Shown piece after piece: positions 49,169-64,000 of a DNA stretch of 64,000 nucleotides. The DNA comes from Archegozetes longisetosus. Lineage: Eukaryota > Arthropoda > Arachnida > Sarcoptiformes > Trhypochthoniidae. Where the stretch lies: the NCBI GenBank assembly GCA_018873245.2, contig JAEMBT020000006.1:255804-319803 (forward strand). Reading direction: 5' to 3'. The position numbers and the translations under genes were made by a program. The first letter of the stretch is position 1; the number at the start of each line of letters is the position of its first letter. The notes beneath the pieces are model-generated. The model searched no databases. It was given only the letters and a program-made list of their open reading frames with translations, and was not told the origin of the DNA.

Positions 49169-49198
49169 TGCGCATGCGTTCCGAACAACACTCAACAG
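49169..49198. promoter_or_regulatory. Promoter module: NRF1-type palindrome plus ACAACACTCAACAG
   Basis: TGCGCATGCGTT (49169-49180) matches the NRF1/erect-wing consensus; ACAACACTCAACAG follows at 49185-49198. The same two words, with the palindrome in reverse, occur at 53083-53107 upstream of MYPT. Confidence 0.5.
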
Positions 49199-49464
49199 CA
49201 TTCCGTCAAAATAAACAAAATAATAGACATTTGATTGATCTTCAATCGCGCCACAACAATGCGGGACAAGATTTCGGTTTTGGTCTTATTCACTTTTTTC
49301 TTTATATTTTTATTATTAGACTTAAGACTGTTTCACAAAATACAACAAATCAGTTATAACGAGAGAAATGACGTAAATATAAATTATTGCAATTTTTATC
49401 AAAAATAATTTAACTAAAATGAATTTTACCAATAATTCAGACATCGATCACATGCAAGTCCGTT

Positions 49465-50352
49465 ATGTTGGATCACGTCAACAGTTATATAATGAGTCCT
49501 TTGACTCACATATTTGAAGAATTGACTCATTTTGCTGAACGATTTCCCCAAATCACGCCAAATATGATATCATTTTTGGGTGTTTTGGTGGCGTTCGTGT
49601 CGTCCAAAGTAGTTATCAATCAGTCTCTAGTCATTCGACGCGTTGCTGTCATTATATTCCTTTTAAGACAACTGTTGGACGATTTGGACGGATTAGTGGC
49701 TCGGATTAGATTAGGATTAGATAAGACTAAGGAATTGTCTCTGACCGGAACCAATGGGTATCTTGTGGATGGCTTTTGCGACGCCGTCGGCTTCACGATG
49801 TTTTTGATCGCAGTTTTCATTCAATCAAAACAGCGCTATAATCGAAAAACCAGTAGTTTATCAAAATATCAGTTATTGTCAGAAATAAGTGTTGAAAAGA
49901 CTTTAAATGATAACAAACTAAACGACAACACAATCGCTTCGATGACATCGGCGGCCGCGTCCACTTCGTACGACCAGAACGCGCGACAACTGTTTAAGTT
50001 GCACTTAGTGTTTGGTTTACAGTTATTGTTGTCATCGATTTTGTGGAACCGATATATCGATAAATATCACAAAATATTAGAATTGGATTTAAATCCAATA
50101 AAATTAGAAATATTTAAATCTAGGATTCAATGGATAATAATGTGGTTTTGGAGATGTTTTGGAAATGCGCACCAATTAATGGGTTTCTTCTTATTAAGCG
50201 TTTGGTTCAATAAAACCATTGATTTCCTGAAGTTTGTTCACTTCTATGGTTTTCTGGCAATTATTTTACTTTCATTTCTGACTGAAATTCATATAAATGA
50301 CGTAAATATCAAACAATCTTTCAATAACTTTATTCAATTTTTCGCTAATTAA
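49465..50352 (+). CDS. CDP-alcohol phosphotransferase, probably ceramide phosphoethanolamine synthase
   Basis: A single-exon frame of 295 residues with about six hydrophobic segments. It carries the CDP-alcohol phosphotransferase motif as D72-x2-D75-G76-x2-A79-R80 (DDLDGLVAR) and G98-x3-D102-x3-D106 (GYLVDGFCD). The 17-residue gap between the halves is longer than the usual 8-9, which fits the variant motif of invertebrate CPES (enzyme joining CDP-ethanolamine and ceramide in the Golgi lumen), as does TPNMISFLGVLVAF. An alternative is another phospholipid synthase of the family. Start: ATG at 49465; an earlier ATG at 49419 opens a different frame that stops after 23 codons or so, so it would act as an upstream ORF if transcribed. 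The gene shares a 396-bp divergent region with CrebA and ends 137 bp from the convergent MYPT stop. Confidence 0.75.
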   Translation: MLDHVNSYIMSPLTHIFEELTHFAERFPQITPNMISFLGVLVAFVSSKVVINQSLVIRRVAVIIFLLRQLLDDLDGLVARIRLGLDKTKELSLTGTNGYLVDGFCDAVGFTMFLIAVFIQSKQRYNRKTSSLSKYQLLSEISVEKTLNDNKLNDNTIASMTSAAASTSYDQNARQLFKLHLVFGLQLLLSSILWNRYIDKYHKILELDLNPIKLEIFKSRIQWIIMWFWRCFGNAHQLMGFFLLSVWFNKTIDFLKFVHFYGFLAIILLSFLTEIHINDVNIKQSFNNFIQFFAN

Positions 50353-50488
50353 TTGACATTTCTTTTCATCAATAGATTGAAAATTATTTGAAACACATTT
50401 AAAATGAAATAATTTTTTTAATAATAAATAATAATGAGAAGAAAAGAAAAGACAAAAAGACTAGAAATACAATCAAAACAAGTAATAA

Positions 50489-53075
50489 TTATTTCGATAA
50501 TTTAGAAATAACTCGAATAAGTGCTGAATTTTCGTCTTTTAGGCGAAGGTTTTCTTGTTTCAGATCTTCTTTTATTTTCAATTCTTCCTCCAATTCGCTG
50601 ATTCTTCGAACTAACTGTCGTTTTTCTCTTTGAAATTCTTGAAATTCTTTCTCATATCTTCTATTATTTTCATAATCTTTTAATTTTTTTAATAAAAATT
50701 CGTTTTCTTTTAACAATTCTTTATATAATTTCTTATAATCTTTTGTATCGACGACGCACTCATTGCTTTCTTCAGCTGTCTCTTTATTAGTGTTGTCGAT
50801 GTCCTCGTCAGTTGTATTGCCTGTGCTTGACGTCCGCGACGAAGACCGCGATCTAGAAGTCGGCGTCGTCGTTGAGGTCGAAGACGGCGTCGTCTGTAAA
50901 AATATAATCAATAATGAGTTGTTTTTGTTATTAAAGTATTATTTTGCAAAAATATATGTATAGTTATAGAGAGAATAAAAGTTGAATACAAAAAACGAGA
51001 AATTATTTTGATTGGCATTAAGAATAGAAGACAAGTTTGACGACGACGATGCTCTTAGTCTGTTTTGCGTGTTTTGTGTCGGTTGCGTCGACCGTCGTGT
51101 TAGATGTGGTTGTCGTCTGTGTTGAGGCGTTTGTGTCTGATATGTTGACGCAGTCGTTATGAACGGCAACTGAGACGCCGATGTTGAGCCGAAGGGCAGC
51201 TGAGTCAACGATCGCGACAATGACGAGCCTGTCGACGGTATACGAGAACCGGTCGTCGACTGCGACCCGCTTTGTCTCGGATTCAATGAAGAGGTTGTTC
51301 TCCACGACCCAAAAGACGACATCTTTGTCAGTTGGTTGCATGAAAGGGCGTCGCCGTCACTCAACAAAACTCTATTAATAGAACTGAAAAAGTCTAATAA
51401 AACTTACGCTCAAAATAGTTAGTGATGAAGAGTCGACGACGCAGTCGTTGTTATCGTCTGTCATTGCATGAGATGTCGCCACAAATACATTGTCTTCTAT
51501 GTCGTCCGCGTCGCCGATTCCGGTCGAACGCCGTTTTGGTCGCCTTCGTTGTTGTGATTGTCGTCCGTTTTGATCGTTAAATGGAAGCGTTAACGTGACT
51601 GTCGTCGACGGTGGCGCTGAAGAAGGCACCGGAGGCGCAGGCAATGAGTATGTGATTGAACTATTGTCATTTATTGCTGTTAAAATACGTTTTAAAATTA
51701 GTTATAAAACTATATAAAGCAGATAAAAACAGCTAAAAAGTTATTCAAACCATTTTGTGTTGTTTTTAAGGCCATTTCAACGTCTTCTTTGGCTACTCCC
51801 TGTGTCGAACGTCTCGTTTCTCTCTGTCGTTTGGCATTTAGTTTGCGTTGAGTTTCGCTTGTAGTCAAAGCAGTCGTCGATTGCAATGGTGTCATCGACT
51901 GTGACATCTTTTCGTTTTCTTTTTCCTTTTCCTTTTCTTTCAATAGTTGTCTGGTTTTCTTCATTTCTTCCATTAATTCCGTAATTTTCGGATTTTCGTG
52001 ACACAAGTCCTGCACAACTCGTGAATCACGTGTTTTGAGTTCGAAATCAGCGCCAAAATTCAAAAGAGTCTCAAAAGTGGTAACTTGTTGCCAAAACGCT
52101 GACGCGTGAAGTGCTGTAAATCCATCGTAATCGACAAATGCGTCCAAATCTATTCTGAAGTCTTTGAGGGTCTCACAAATTTGTTGCAGGCATTCGTTAT
52201 AGCCCTTTGCGGCACACACGTGAATGACAGTCGCACCACTTATGGGGTCACGTGTTTTCTCAATCCATTCATCAATCAAGTCCTTGCTCAATGACTTGTT
52301 AGTCGTTAAGAAGTCTTTGAAATCGTTTTCAATTAAAACCAATTCTTTTCGACGCAATTCTCTTAACAACGATTCGTCAAAATCATCTTCGCATGATTCC
52401 AGATGCAGTTCGCGTCTCATTCTGTCTTCGATGACGCGCAGACATTCGTCGCCGTCGCAGACATCGCGCGCCAGTTCTCCGTCGCAATTGATGGCAAAGA
52501 CGTCGCAGTCATCTCTCTCTAACAATAGTTTGACAATTTCTAAATGACCGCAACTGTAATACAAATGACATAAATTGAATCATTAATACACTTGAACCAT
52601 CCCAAATGGGTAGCACTTATGTGTCAAACCTGGCGCTCGCGTGCAATGGAGTCCAGCCTTCATTGTCGCGACAGTTAACGTCCGCGTTGTTGTCGAGCAG
52701 CCATTGCGTCATTTGTCGATTGTCGTCGATGGCCATTTGGTGTAAAGCCGTCAGGCCGTCGCCGGTCGTCACGTTCACGTCGCATTGCTCCCAGCGCAAC
52801 AGTCGCTCGCATTCCTGGATATCGTTTTGTTGAACGGCTGACAAGAAAAGCGTTTGCGACGAAAACTGAACGCGACTAACGCTTGACTTCCGCTCAAATG
52901 ACTCATTCGCTTCGCTTTCATTTAATTCGTGCCATCGCTTCAATTGTTGTGCCCGCCGTTGTAGAGCGTTCTGACCGCGCGATTGGTTTCCATTTTGACC
53001 AATCACTGATTGAACTGAATTCAAATTTTGAGAATTTTCTGAATTTCTTTCCATTAATTGCGAAAAGTCTTCCAT
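50489..53075 (-). CDS. Mypt: Myosin phosphatase targeting subunit (MYPT/PPP1R12)
   Basis: Five exons: 52630-53075, 51751-52553, 51408-51676, 50990-51322, 50489-50893; 751 residues. The PP1-binding motif RVQF (68-71) precedes ankyrin repeats (DGLTALHQMAIDDN, NEGWTPLHASA, DGFTALHASAF). Both inhibitory ROCK sites of vertebrate MYPT1 are recognisable: RRSTQGV (Thr399, like T696) and KRRSTGI (Thr468, like T853). The C-terminus is a coiled coil ending DENSALIRVISKLSK, almost identical to the MYPT1 zipper. The protein targets PP1c to myosin light chain and so controls actomyosin contraction. Exon 4 borders are the weak point: the acceptor lacks a clear pyrimidine tract and the donor gtattc is weak, though phase 0 is forced at both ends. 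The gene diverges from the zinc-finger gene over 359 bp. Confidence 0.92.
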
Positions 53076-53082
53076 TGATTTT

Positions 53083-53107
53083 AACGCATGCGCACAACAC
53101 TCAACAG
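53083..53107. promoter_or_regulatory. Promoter module upstream of MYPT, matching the one near CrebA
   Basis: AACGCATGCGCA (53083-53094) is the reverse complement of the NRF1-type palindrome at 49169, and ACAACACTCAACAG (53094-53107) is an exact repeat of the 14-mer at 49185. It begins 8 nt upstream of the MYPT ATG. Confidence 0.5.
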
Positions 53108-53340
53108 ATGTTTTTTTGTTTACATTTTGATTTGGTTTTAAAAATTAATAAAATAAATGAAAAATAAACATTTAGTAATAATTGTAAATTTTCTTCTAAT
53201 TGACCGTCTATTCCATTGGTTTTTTAAAAATACAAATTGAAAGTGACTCATGAAATGATTCTGAAATTTTGATAAAATATAAGCAAAGTGATTTAGTGAT
53301 AATTTGGACGTAGTTTGTGATTAAGAGTGCGATGAGAGTC

Positions 53341-53400
53341 ACACCCATTGATCCCATCCATACATACACTCATTCATACATACATTCACTCATTCATTGA
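53341..53400. repeat. CATACATTCACTCATTC low-complexity tract
   Basis: Degenerate tetranucleotide repeats (CATT/CATA/CACT) in the 5' region of the zinc-finger gene. Confidence 0.7.
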
Positions 53401-53434
53401 TTGATTTCTAAACACAATATTAAACGTAAACGTA

Positions 53435-54197
53435 ATGCAAAACAATTCATTAGCAGAACATTTAATAATCGCCACAAAATCTCTTCCGATCCCCGTCTCG
53501 AGTCAGAGTCAGTCTCGGGCGCGCTCGACCTCCAAAAGGACGACGACAACATCGAACGACTCGAATTTGATGTCATGTCTGGAGTGCGGCCGCCATTTTG
53601 TCTCGACTTCAAAACTGAAATCTCATGAAAAAACTCATTCAAAATCGCGACCCTTTAAGTGCATCGATTGCGGAAAAACATTCACAGGTTTGACCGACAG
53701 ATAGTCCTTCTATTCCTTTGACTCAGTCTATTGCTATGATTTGTTTAGTTCGATATTCACTGATTTGTCACACGAGAACTCACACGAGAGAACGTCCGTA
53801 TCAGGTATGATGAATGACATGCAATCATATTGTTGTGGCGCTCTTGTCGTAAAAGTATGACATGATCATTATCTCCCTTAAGTGTTCTTCTTGTGGTTCG
53901 CGCTTCACTCAGGCCTCGAGTCTCAAAACGCATCAAATCTACAAACACACCAAACAATTTCCGTACGCATGCAAACAGTGCGGGCGCGGATTCATTAGTC
54001 CCGGTCAGAGACACGAACACGTAGCGCGAACGCACCTCAAACACAACCAGTCCGTTAACAACAATACGACGAATAGCGCGCGCAAACGATCCAACAACAA
54101 GCGAGGGAATGATTGCACGAGCAATGCAGTAGTCATCGCGCCAACAATGAGTTCAGCCGCGTGTCAAACGAGTCTTTCTTTACCGCCACTTCTCTAG
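53435..54197 (+). CDS. Four-finger C2H2 zinc-finger protein
   Basis: Three exons, 53435-53687, 53749-53804 and 53883-54197, phases 1 and 0, give 207 residues. After a Ser/Thr-rich N-terminus come four C2H2 fingers: CLECGRHF...HEKTH, CIDCGKTF...HTRTH, CSSCGSRF...HQIYKH and CKQCGRGF...HVARTH. The first two are joined by linkers HSKSRPFK and HTRERPYQ, close to the TGEKPY linker of DNA-binding arrays. The C-terminal ~65 residues are basic and Asn/Ser-rich (SARKRSNNKRG, a likely nuclear signal). It is presumably a nuclear DNA-binding regulator; I cannot assign an ortholog. Intron 2 splits the array exactly between fingers 2 and 3. The start is the first ATG in frame. Confidence 0.85.
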
Positions 54198-56238
54198 TCA
54201 TCACTTAATTGTCATTAAATTTAATTAAATTTAGTCTTTATTATAATTATGTCTTTAATTAAATGTCAAATAAATTATTAAGAAAACAAAACAATTAAAA
54301 AGTAATAAGAAATTGTGTCAAAATATCTCTTTTAATGGTTTATTTATTAATATTTAAAACTAATTTAAATAATAACTGTTGTCATAGCTGTAAAAAATAT
54401 TTTTTCGAAAAATGTGAAGTTTTATCAAGAGACAGTAATTAGATGTGAAATTGATACAAAAGATGTGGCGCCATCTATTGCAACATTCTGTCCATATTAT
54501 AACTACTAGTGAATATTCGACAATCGTTTTTAATATTGAAATCAATGAAAAGTGAGTTTCTTTGTTGACACACAAATCACATTAAAAAACTATTTCTCAT
54601 AACCACAGCCTCTACATTAGAGAACTAAAGGTTTGAAACTTTGGGTCTAAAATTAGGACTGACAACAATCTCGATTGGCAACTGATTTGGGAACAAAAGA
54701 ACAATTACCTATGCACATTTTTAAATTTGAAAAGTACACATTTTTAATCAAACGAATCGTTTTAGTAGATTTGAATTTATATAGAGGTTGAGCTAAATAA
54801 TTGTTGCAAAATATGATTTAGGATTTGAGTGGTTAAACTATTGTGATTGATTGGCATTCTTTCCCTAATTTTGACCAAATGTCAGAAAGTTTAAAAATTA
54901 GTAATGAGAGACACAAACTTTGGACAAACTGCTAATTTGATCAAGTGTCATATTTGAGATTGTTTGCAACATTGACGCTGGCTCATTTTGAGTGTTAGTT
55001 GATGACTAGCTCTCATTTCATTGCTTCCGAAGGTTTAGATAATCAAAGACAAGGTTTTATTTGAGAAAAAGTTGAGACTCTCTTCATAGCTAATCGACTT
55101 ATAGTTTATATTGAATAAACTTGCTTTTCACTAACAATCAAACTAATCGCCACTTGTGGCACACCGTCAAAATTGATCAGATTCTATGCTTTAATCTACA
55201 ATCGTGTCTTTTGGTTCGATTTTAAAAGTTTTGATTCAAGTACATCAAAAAGCGCAAAGCCGTTTGACTAGAGCTTTCGACCAAATCAGTTGTTCGAAAG
55301 TGTTATATAAACCAGGGGTTCACAAATGGTGGTCGTCACCCAATTATTTAATAAAAACCACTATTCGTGGATCTTAATCAATACTTAATCAACACATTTA
55401 GAGCTTAAAAAACACTAATTAAATGTTGCAGATGTTCTGGTGGTCCGCAAGAAAAAAGTTTGGAAACCACTCATATAAACTAAACTGAATAAAGTTGTTT
55501 TTAAAGCACTTGTTCTCTCCTCTAATTTACGTGAAGTTTAGCTGAAAGAATGAATGTTTGTTAACCAACTAATCCGATGGATGGCGATCTAATTTGAAAA
55601 GTTTGTTCGTTCACTTCGGAAATGTGGTCACTTGCAAGCAATTGTTTTATAATAAAGTTGTATAATAGTCGTTGCGCTTTCACACATTTCAAGTTTTAGA
55701 GCCAATAATTGACATGATTCCAAACATTGAAATGCAGCTACACTTCTATAGATTATTACAAGTTGTGTAATCAGTTTTTCAGTTATATTTAAACCGCTTG
55801 CAGAACACTTTTTCACATTGGAAAAATTTAATCTGTAATATAATAATTACATTGTGCTCTAATTCTCACCCCCTTTAAAATTAATTCTGAAATGACTTTC
55901 GAGCTAATAATACTCACATTGAAACCATTGTTGAGGGCGTACCCAAAGCACAGATTCATATCATTGTTTCAAACTTTGACTTCATTCAGATTTGAACGAA
56001 AATGATCTCTCATTTGAATATTTTGACAGTTTTTTGCCAGAAAACGAAACTCCATTTGAAAAAGAGAAACGAAAAGATAAAAATGTTGTACTTTTATTCA
56101 TCCAGTTAAATAATAATTTAAAGTGTTCAATAAACTAAATACTTTACAATTAACTTAAATATATTTATAAGTTAGAAAAAGTGAAATAAAAATAATTTAC
56201 TGATTCAATACAATTAGGTTTTAGACAAGACTCAACAG
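54198..56238. other. Intergenic, no gene seen
   Basis: 3' UTRs of the zinc-finger gene (AATAAA near 54269) and of the ARL4-type gene lie at the ends. The middle is AT-rich with no coding sign; a GGCGCCATCTATTG motif sits at 54467-54480. Confidence 0.5.
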
Positions 56239-61652
<5,414 letters not shown>

Positions 61653-64000
61653 ATGTATCTAAAAGGATTTCAATTTTCATTAGTGGCCATAGTTTTAGTG
61701 TCAAATATAGAGCTATACACTGATGCGCATAGTCAAGGGGCACCAACTAGAGCATGTGTCTCAATGATTCCCGGACACGGCCCCGATAAGCAAGACACGG
61801 AGGCCCCGTACAGGGTCCAAGTGACCGGACCTGAAAATGATGGCAAATCGGTCTCGCTCTCAATCGTTGCCCTTATGGACCCGTTCGCGGGATTCATGAT
61901 TCAGGCGCGTGACGCCAACAACAGACAGAAGATAGTTGAGGGAACGTTCTCAGAGACGGACAAACAGTCACAAATCAAAAGCTGTAATTCCGACAAAGCG
62001 GTAAAATCGGTCTTATCTGTTAGTTGTCTATTAGTAGATAAGTTTTATTTGATCTCACTTTCAGAACACTCTAACGCATCGAAGCGCTTCACCGAGGCTA
62101 AAATCCAGACGGTCTGGACACCGCCCGATAGATTCACCGGAACTATTGTATTCAGAGCCACAATTGTTCAGACCAAGAATGTGTTCTGGACCGAACAGGA
62201 CTCTCCAGTGGTCAGATTCTCGTCCGGAAAATTAGTTTCGGACAAAAGTTTTCTAAATGCAATGGAAGTCAATAAAGACGAGAAGAGTATCGAAAACTCG
62301 ATAAGAATGAGTCAAAAATCGGCGCCAAACCTAAGTCTTAATTATTCGGTTTGTTCGGAAAAGTTATGTTTGGGTCTGAGTTCCGGAACTGACTGTCTTT
62401 CAAACCAAAATTGCATAGTCCTGTTATCAGGTATTGATTCAATAAATACAGTATAACACAGCGTACAACAATAATAATAATACTGTTGAATATCAATTAG
62501 GAGGTTATGTTAATAAAGATGAAGGTTTGGCAGAGTTTGAAATAAACGCCATTTCTAATAACAATCAACTAAAAAGGTGGTTTTCTATGGCTTTCAGTGA
62601 AGATCGAAGAATGGACGACGACTTTGTGACCGACTGCTTCTTAACAAGTGACGGGAAAGTCAAGATTGGCAATAGTTTTAACTCTGGCAAATCTAATCAC
62701 GTGAAAGAAGAACTAGTGAAACCAATATCAACCAGTTACTCGAATAGTTTGGTATCTTGTAAATGGAGAACGAATAGGAAAACAACAATCAACGGAAAAG
62801 AATTTGATTTAAAAGACAAAAAGTATTACATCTTATTAGCGTTTGGAAACCTGGAAGACGATAAGGGGTCAAAAGTATATCACTTATATAAACTAGCAAG
62901 TGATTCTCCGATAGATTTGGAACAAATCGGAGCGATTAGTGTTAAAGACTCAACATTTTTGGTCAGAATTCACGGTAAGACAAAATGATTGCTGAATAGT
63001 ATGAAGACTTGAACTGAGTCAAGAAAAAATGACCAACAATCAGATTGGACTAATTTAAATATCGCCTTTTCCACTTTTTCATAATCGAGATAAGCATAAT
63101 AAAGTACTTGCTACGTTAGGTTCGCTGATGGTCATCTCGTGGATCGGTTTGGTCAGCATTGCCATATTGTTGGCGCGTCACTACAAACAAGTTTGGGTTT
63201 CGAGCACTCTATGCGGAGTCAAAATATGGTTCGCTGTATGTTACCATTATTAATCTATTGTCAATCTGATCATAATTTGACTCAATAATTCTATTATAAC
63301 CAGTTTCACAGAGGATTTATGGTAACAAGTCTTGTTTTGATGTTTGTGGCGCAATTTTGCATTTTTTACTATGTGGGAGAATACCGAGTCGTAAGTCATT
63401 TAAATGGCTCAAACTCAATAACTGTTAATAATCCGTTTTCCATCTCGAGGGTGGCCATCAATTGTTCGGGTCTGTGGCCTTCATTATTGCCATTCTCCAA
63501 CCCATTGGTGCCCTTTTCCGCCCCGCTCCCGACGCCCCCAATCGCTGGATCTTCAATTGGGTACACTGGTTGGGTGGAAATGTCGGGCATATCACTGCCT
63601 GCGTCACTATCTTTCTGGCCACTAATCTGCGTCTGGCCAGTTTACCGAAGCCGTTCTTGGGAACAATGATTTCTTTTGTGATTTTTCATGTCATAATTCA
63701 TGTGATTCTTCAGCTGCATTCATTTCTTATGCAAAAAAGAAGTAATAATGACTTCGAACTTCTTCATTTGACACTATTTTCTTTTATAACTATTTTTCTT
63801 TTTCTCTCTTTTTATTCAAAATTCACTCAAAATAACAGATTTTCCTTTAATGGCAGAAACGCATGACATCGCATTACAGGACATGTCCATTCGGTCATCA
63901 GACGACCACCAGATGGGAAATGACGCGCCTGGAACTGGATTTCGGCGTTTTATTTTAGGCGTTTATTGTGTTTGTGTTTCGAGTTTTGTCATAGCATTGA
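61653..64000 (+). CDS. Reeler-DOMON-cytochrome b561 protein (ferric-chelate reductase 1 / SDR2 type), 5' part
   Basis: Six exons are visible: 61653-62430, 62501-62974, 63120-63235, 63304-63390, 63450-63741 and 63857 to the window edge. Order: signal peptide; Reeler domain (PYRVQVTGPE, GFMIQARD, TVWTPPDRFTGTIVFRATIVQ); DOMON domain (MAFSEDRRMDDDFVTDC); then cytochrome b561 with transmembrane helices and haem histidines in HGSLM, FHRGFM, GGHQLFG and GNVGHITA, and a last helix FILGVYCVCVSSFVIAL at the edge. Such proteins move electrons across membranes, reducing ferric ions or other acceptors outside the cell from ascorbate inside. Exon 1 contains an intron-like 64-nt piece (61999-62064 region) whose removal would break the frame; the unspliced frame is open. 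The 3' end is beyond the window. Confidence 0.9.

Noticed and set aside
50990..51341. Long alternative minus-strand frame (107 codons) overlapping MYPT exon 4
   Set aside because: Neither frame has clear family similarity here, but only the Ser/Thr-rich frame can join the flanking exons in phase 0, so this one is taken as a shadow.
53401..53628. 75-codon plus-strand frame overlapping the zinc-finger first exon
   Set aside because: Shifted relative to the frame that encodes the CxxC...HxxxH fingers.

Overview
The window is nuclear DNA of an animal, most likely an arthropod and possibly a mite or another small chelicerate. The evidence is AT-rich intergenic DNA, many introns of about 57-85 bp in the right half, single-domain chitin-binding cuticle-type proteins, a CrebA-type bZIP factor, and a lipid enzyme that looks like the invertebrate ceramide phosphoethanolamine synthase. 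The species call is inference. Every multi-exon gene below was assembled by hand from GT/AG sites, matching intron phase and family homology; none was checked against transcripts.

Layout. Positions 1-25 kb are gene-poor. They hold two minus-strand paralogs, each encoding a secreted protein with one type-2 chitin-binding domain. One copy is complete (five small exons across 5.4 kb); the other runs off the left edge. The rest of this part is old mobile DNA: a 1.5 kb Tc1-like relic with TA flanks, a hAT transposase relic, a 499-bp hAT-type MITE with a perfect 8-bp target duplication, a mariner-like MITE, and several long foldbacks.

Positions 25-54 kb are gene-dense. In order: p130Cas (+); EAAT-type glutamate transporter (-); mitochondrial acyl carrier protein (-); a compact Serrate/Jagged-type Notch ligand (-); a prothymosin-like acidic protein (+); MICAL (+); CrebA (-); a CDP-alcohol phosphotransferase, probably CPES (+); the myosin phosphatase targeting subunit MYPT (-); and a four-finger C2H2 protein (+). 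Some neighbours converge with about 110-140 bp between stop codons (MICAL/CrebA, CPES/MYPT). Others diverge from shared promoters (CrebA/CPES, MYPT/zinc finger). Positions 54-64 kb hold an ARL4-type small GTPase (-) and the 5' part of a Reeler-DOMON-cytochrome b561 protein (+) that runs off the right edge.

Several genes share a theme of cytoskeleton and adhesion: p130Cas, MICAL, MYPT and ARL4 all act on actin or myosin, and MICAL and Cas have interacting partners in other animals. There is no operon logic; the co-location may be chance. The most notable departures from family norms are a MICAL with no calponin-homology or bMERB domain, a Serrate ligand with only seven EGF repeats and a shortened N-terminal module, and a shared promoter module (an NRF1-type palindrome plus a 14-mer) upstream of CrebA/CPES and of MYPT.
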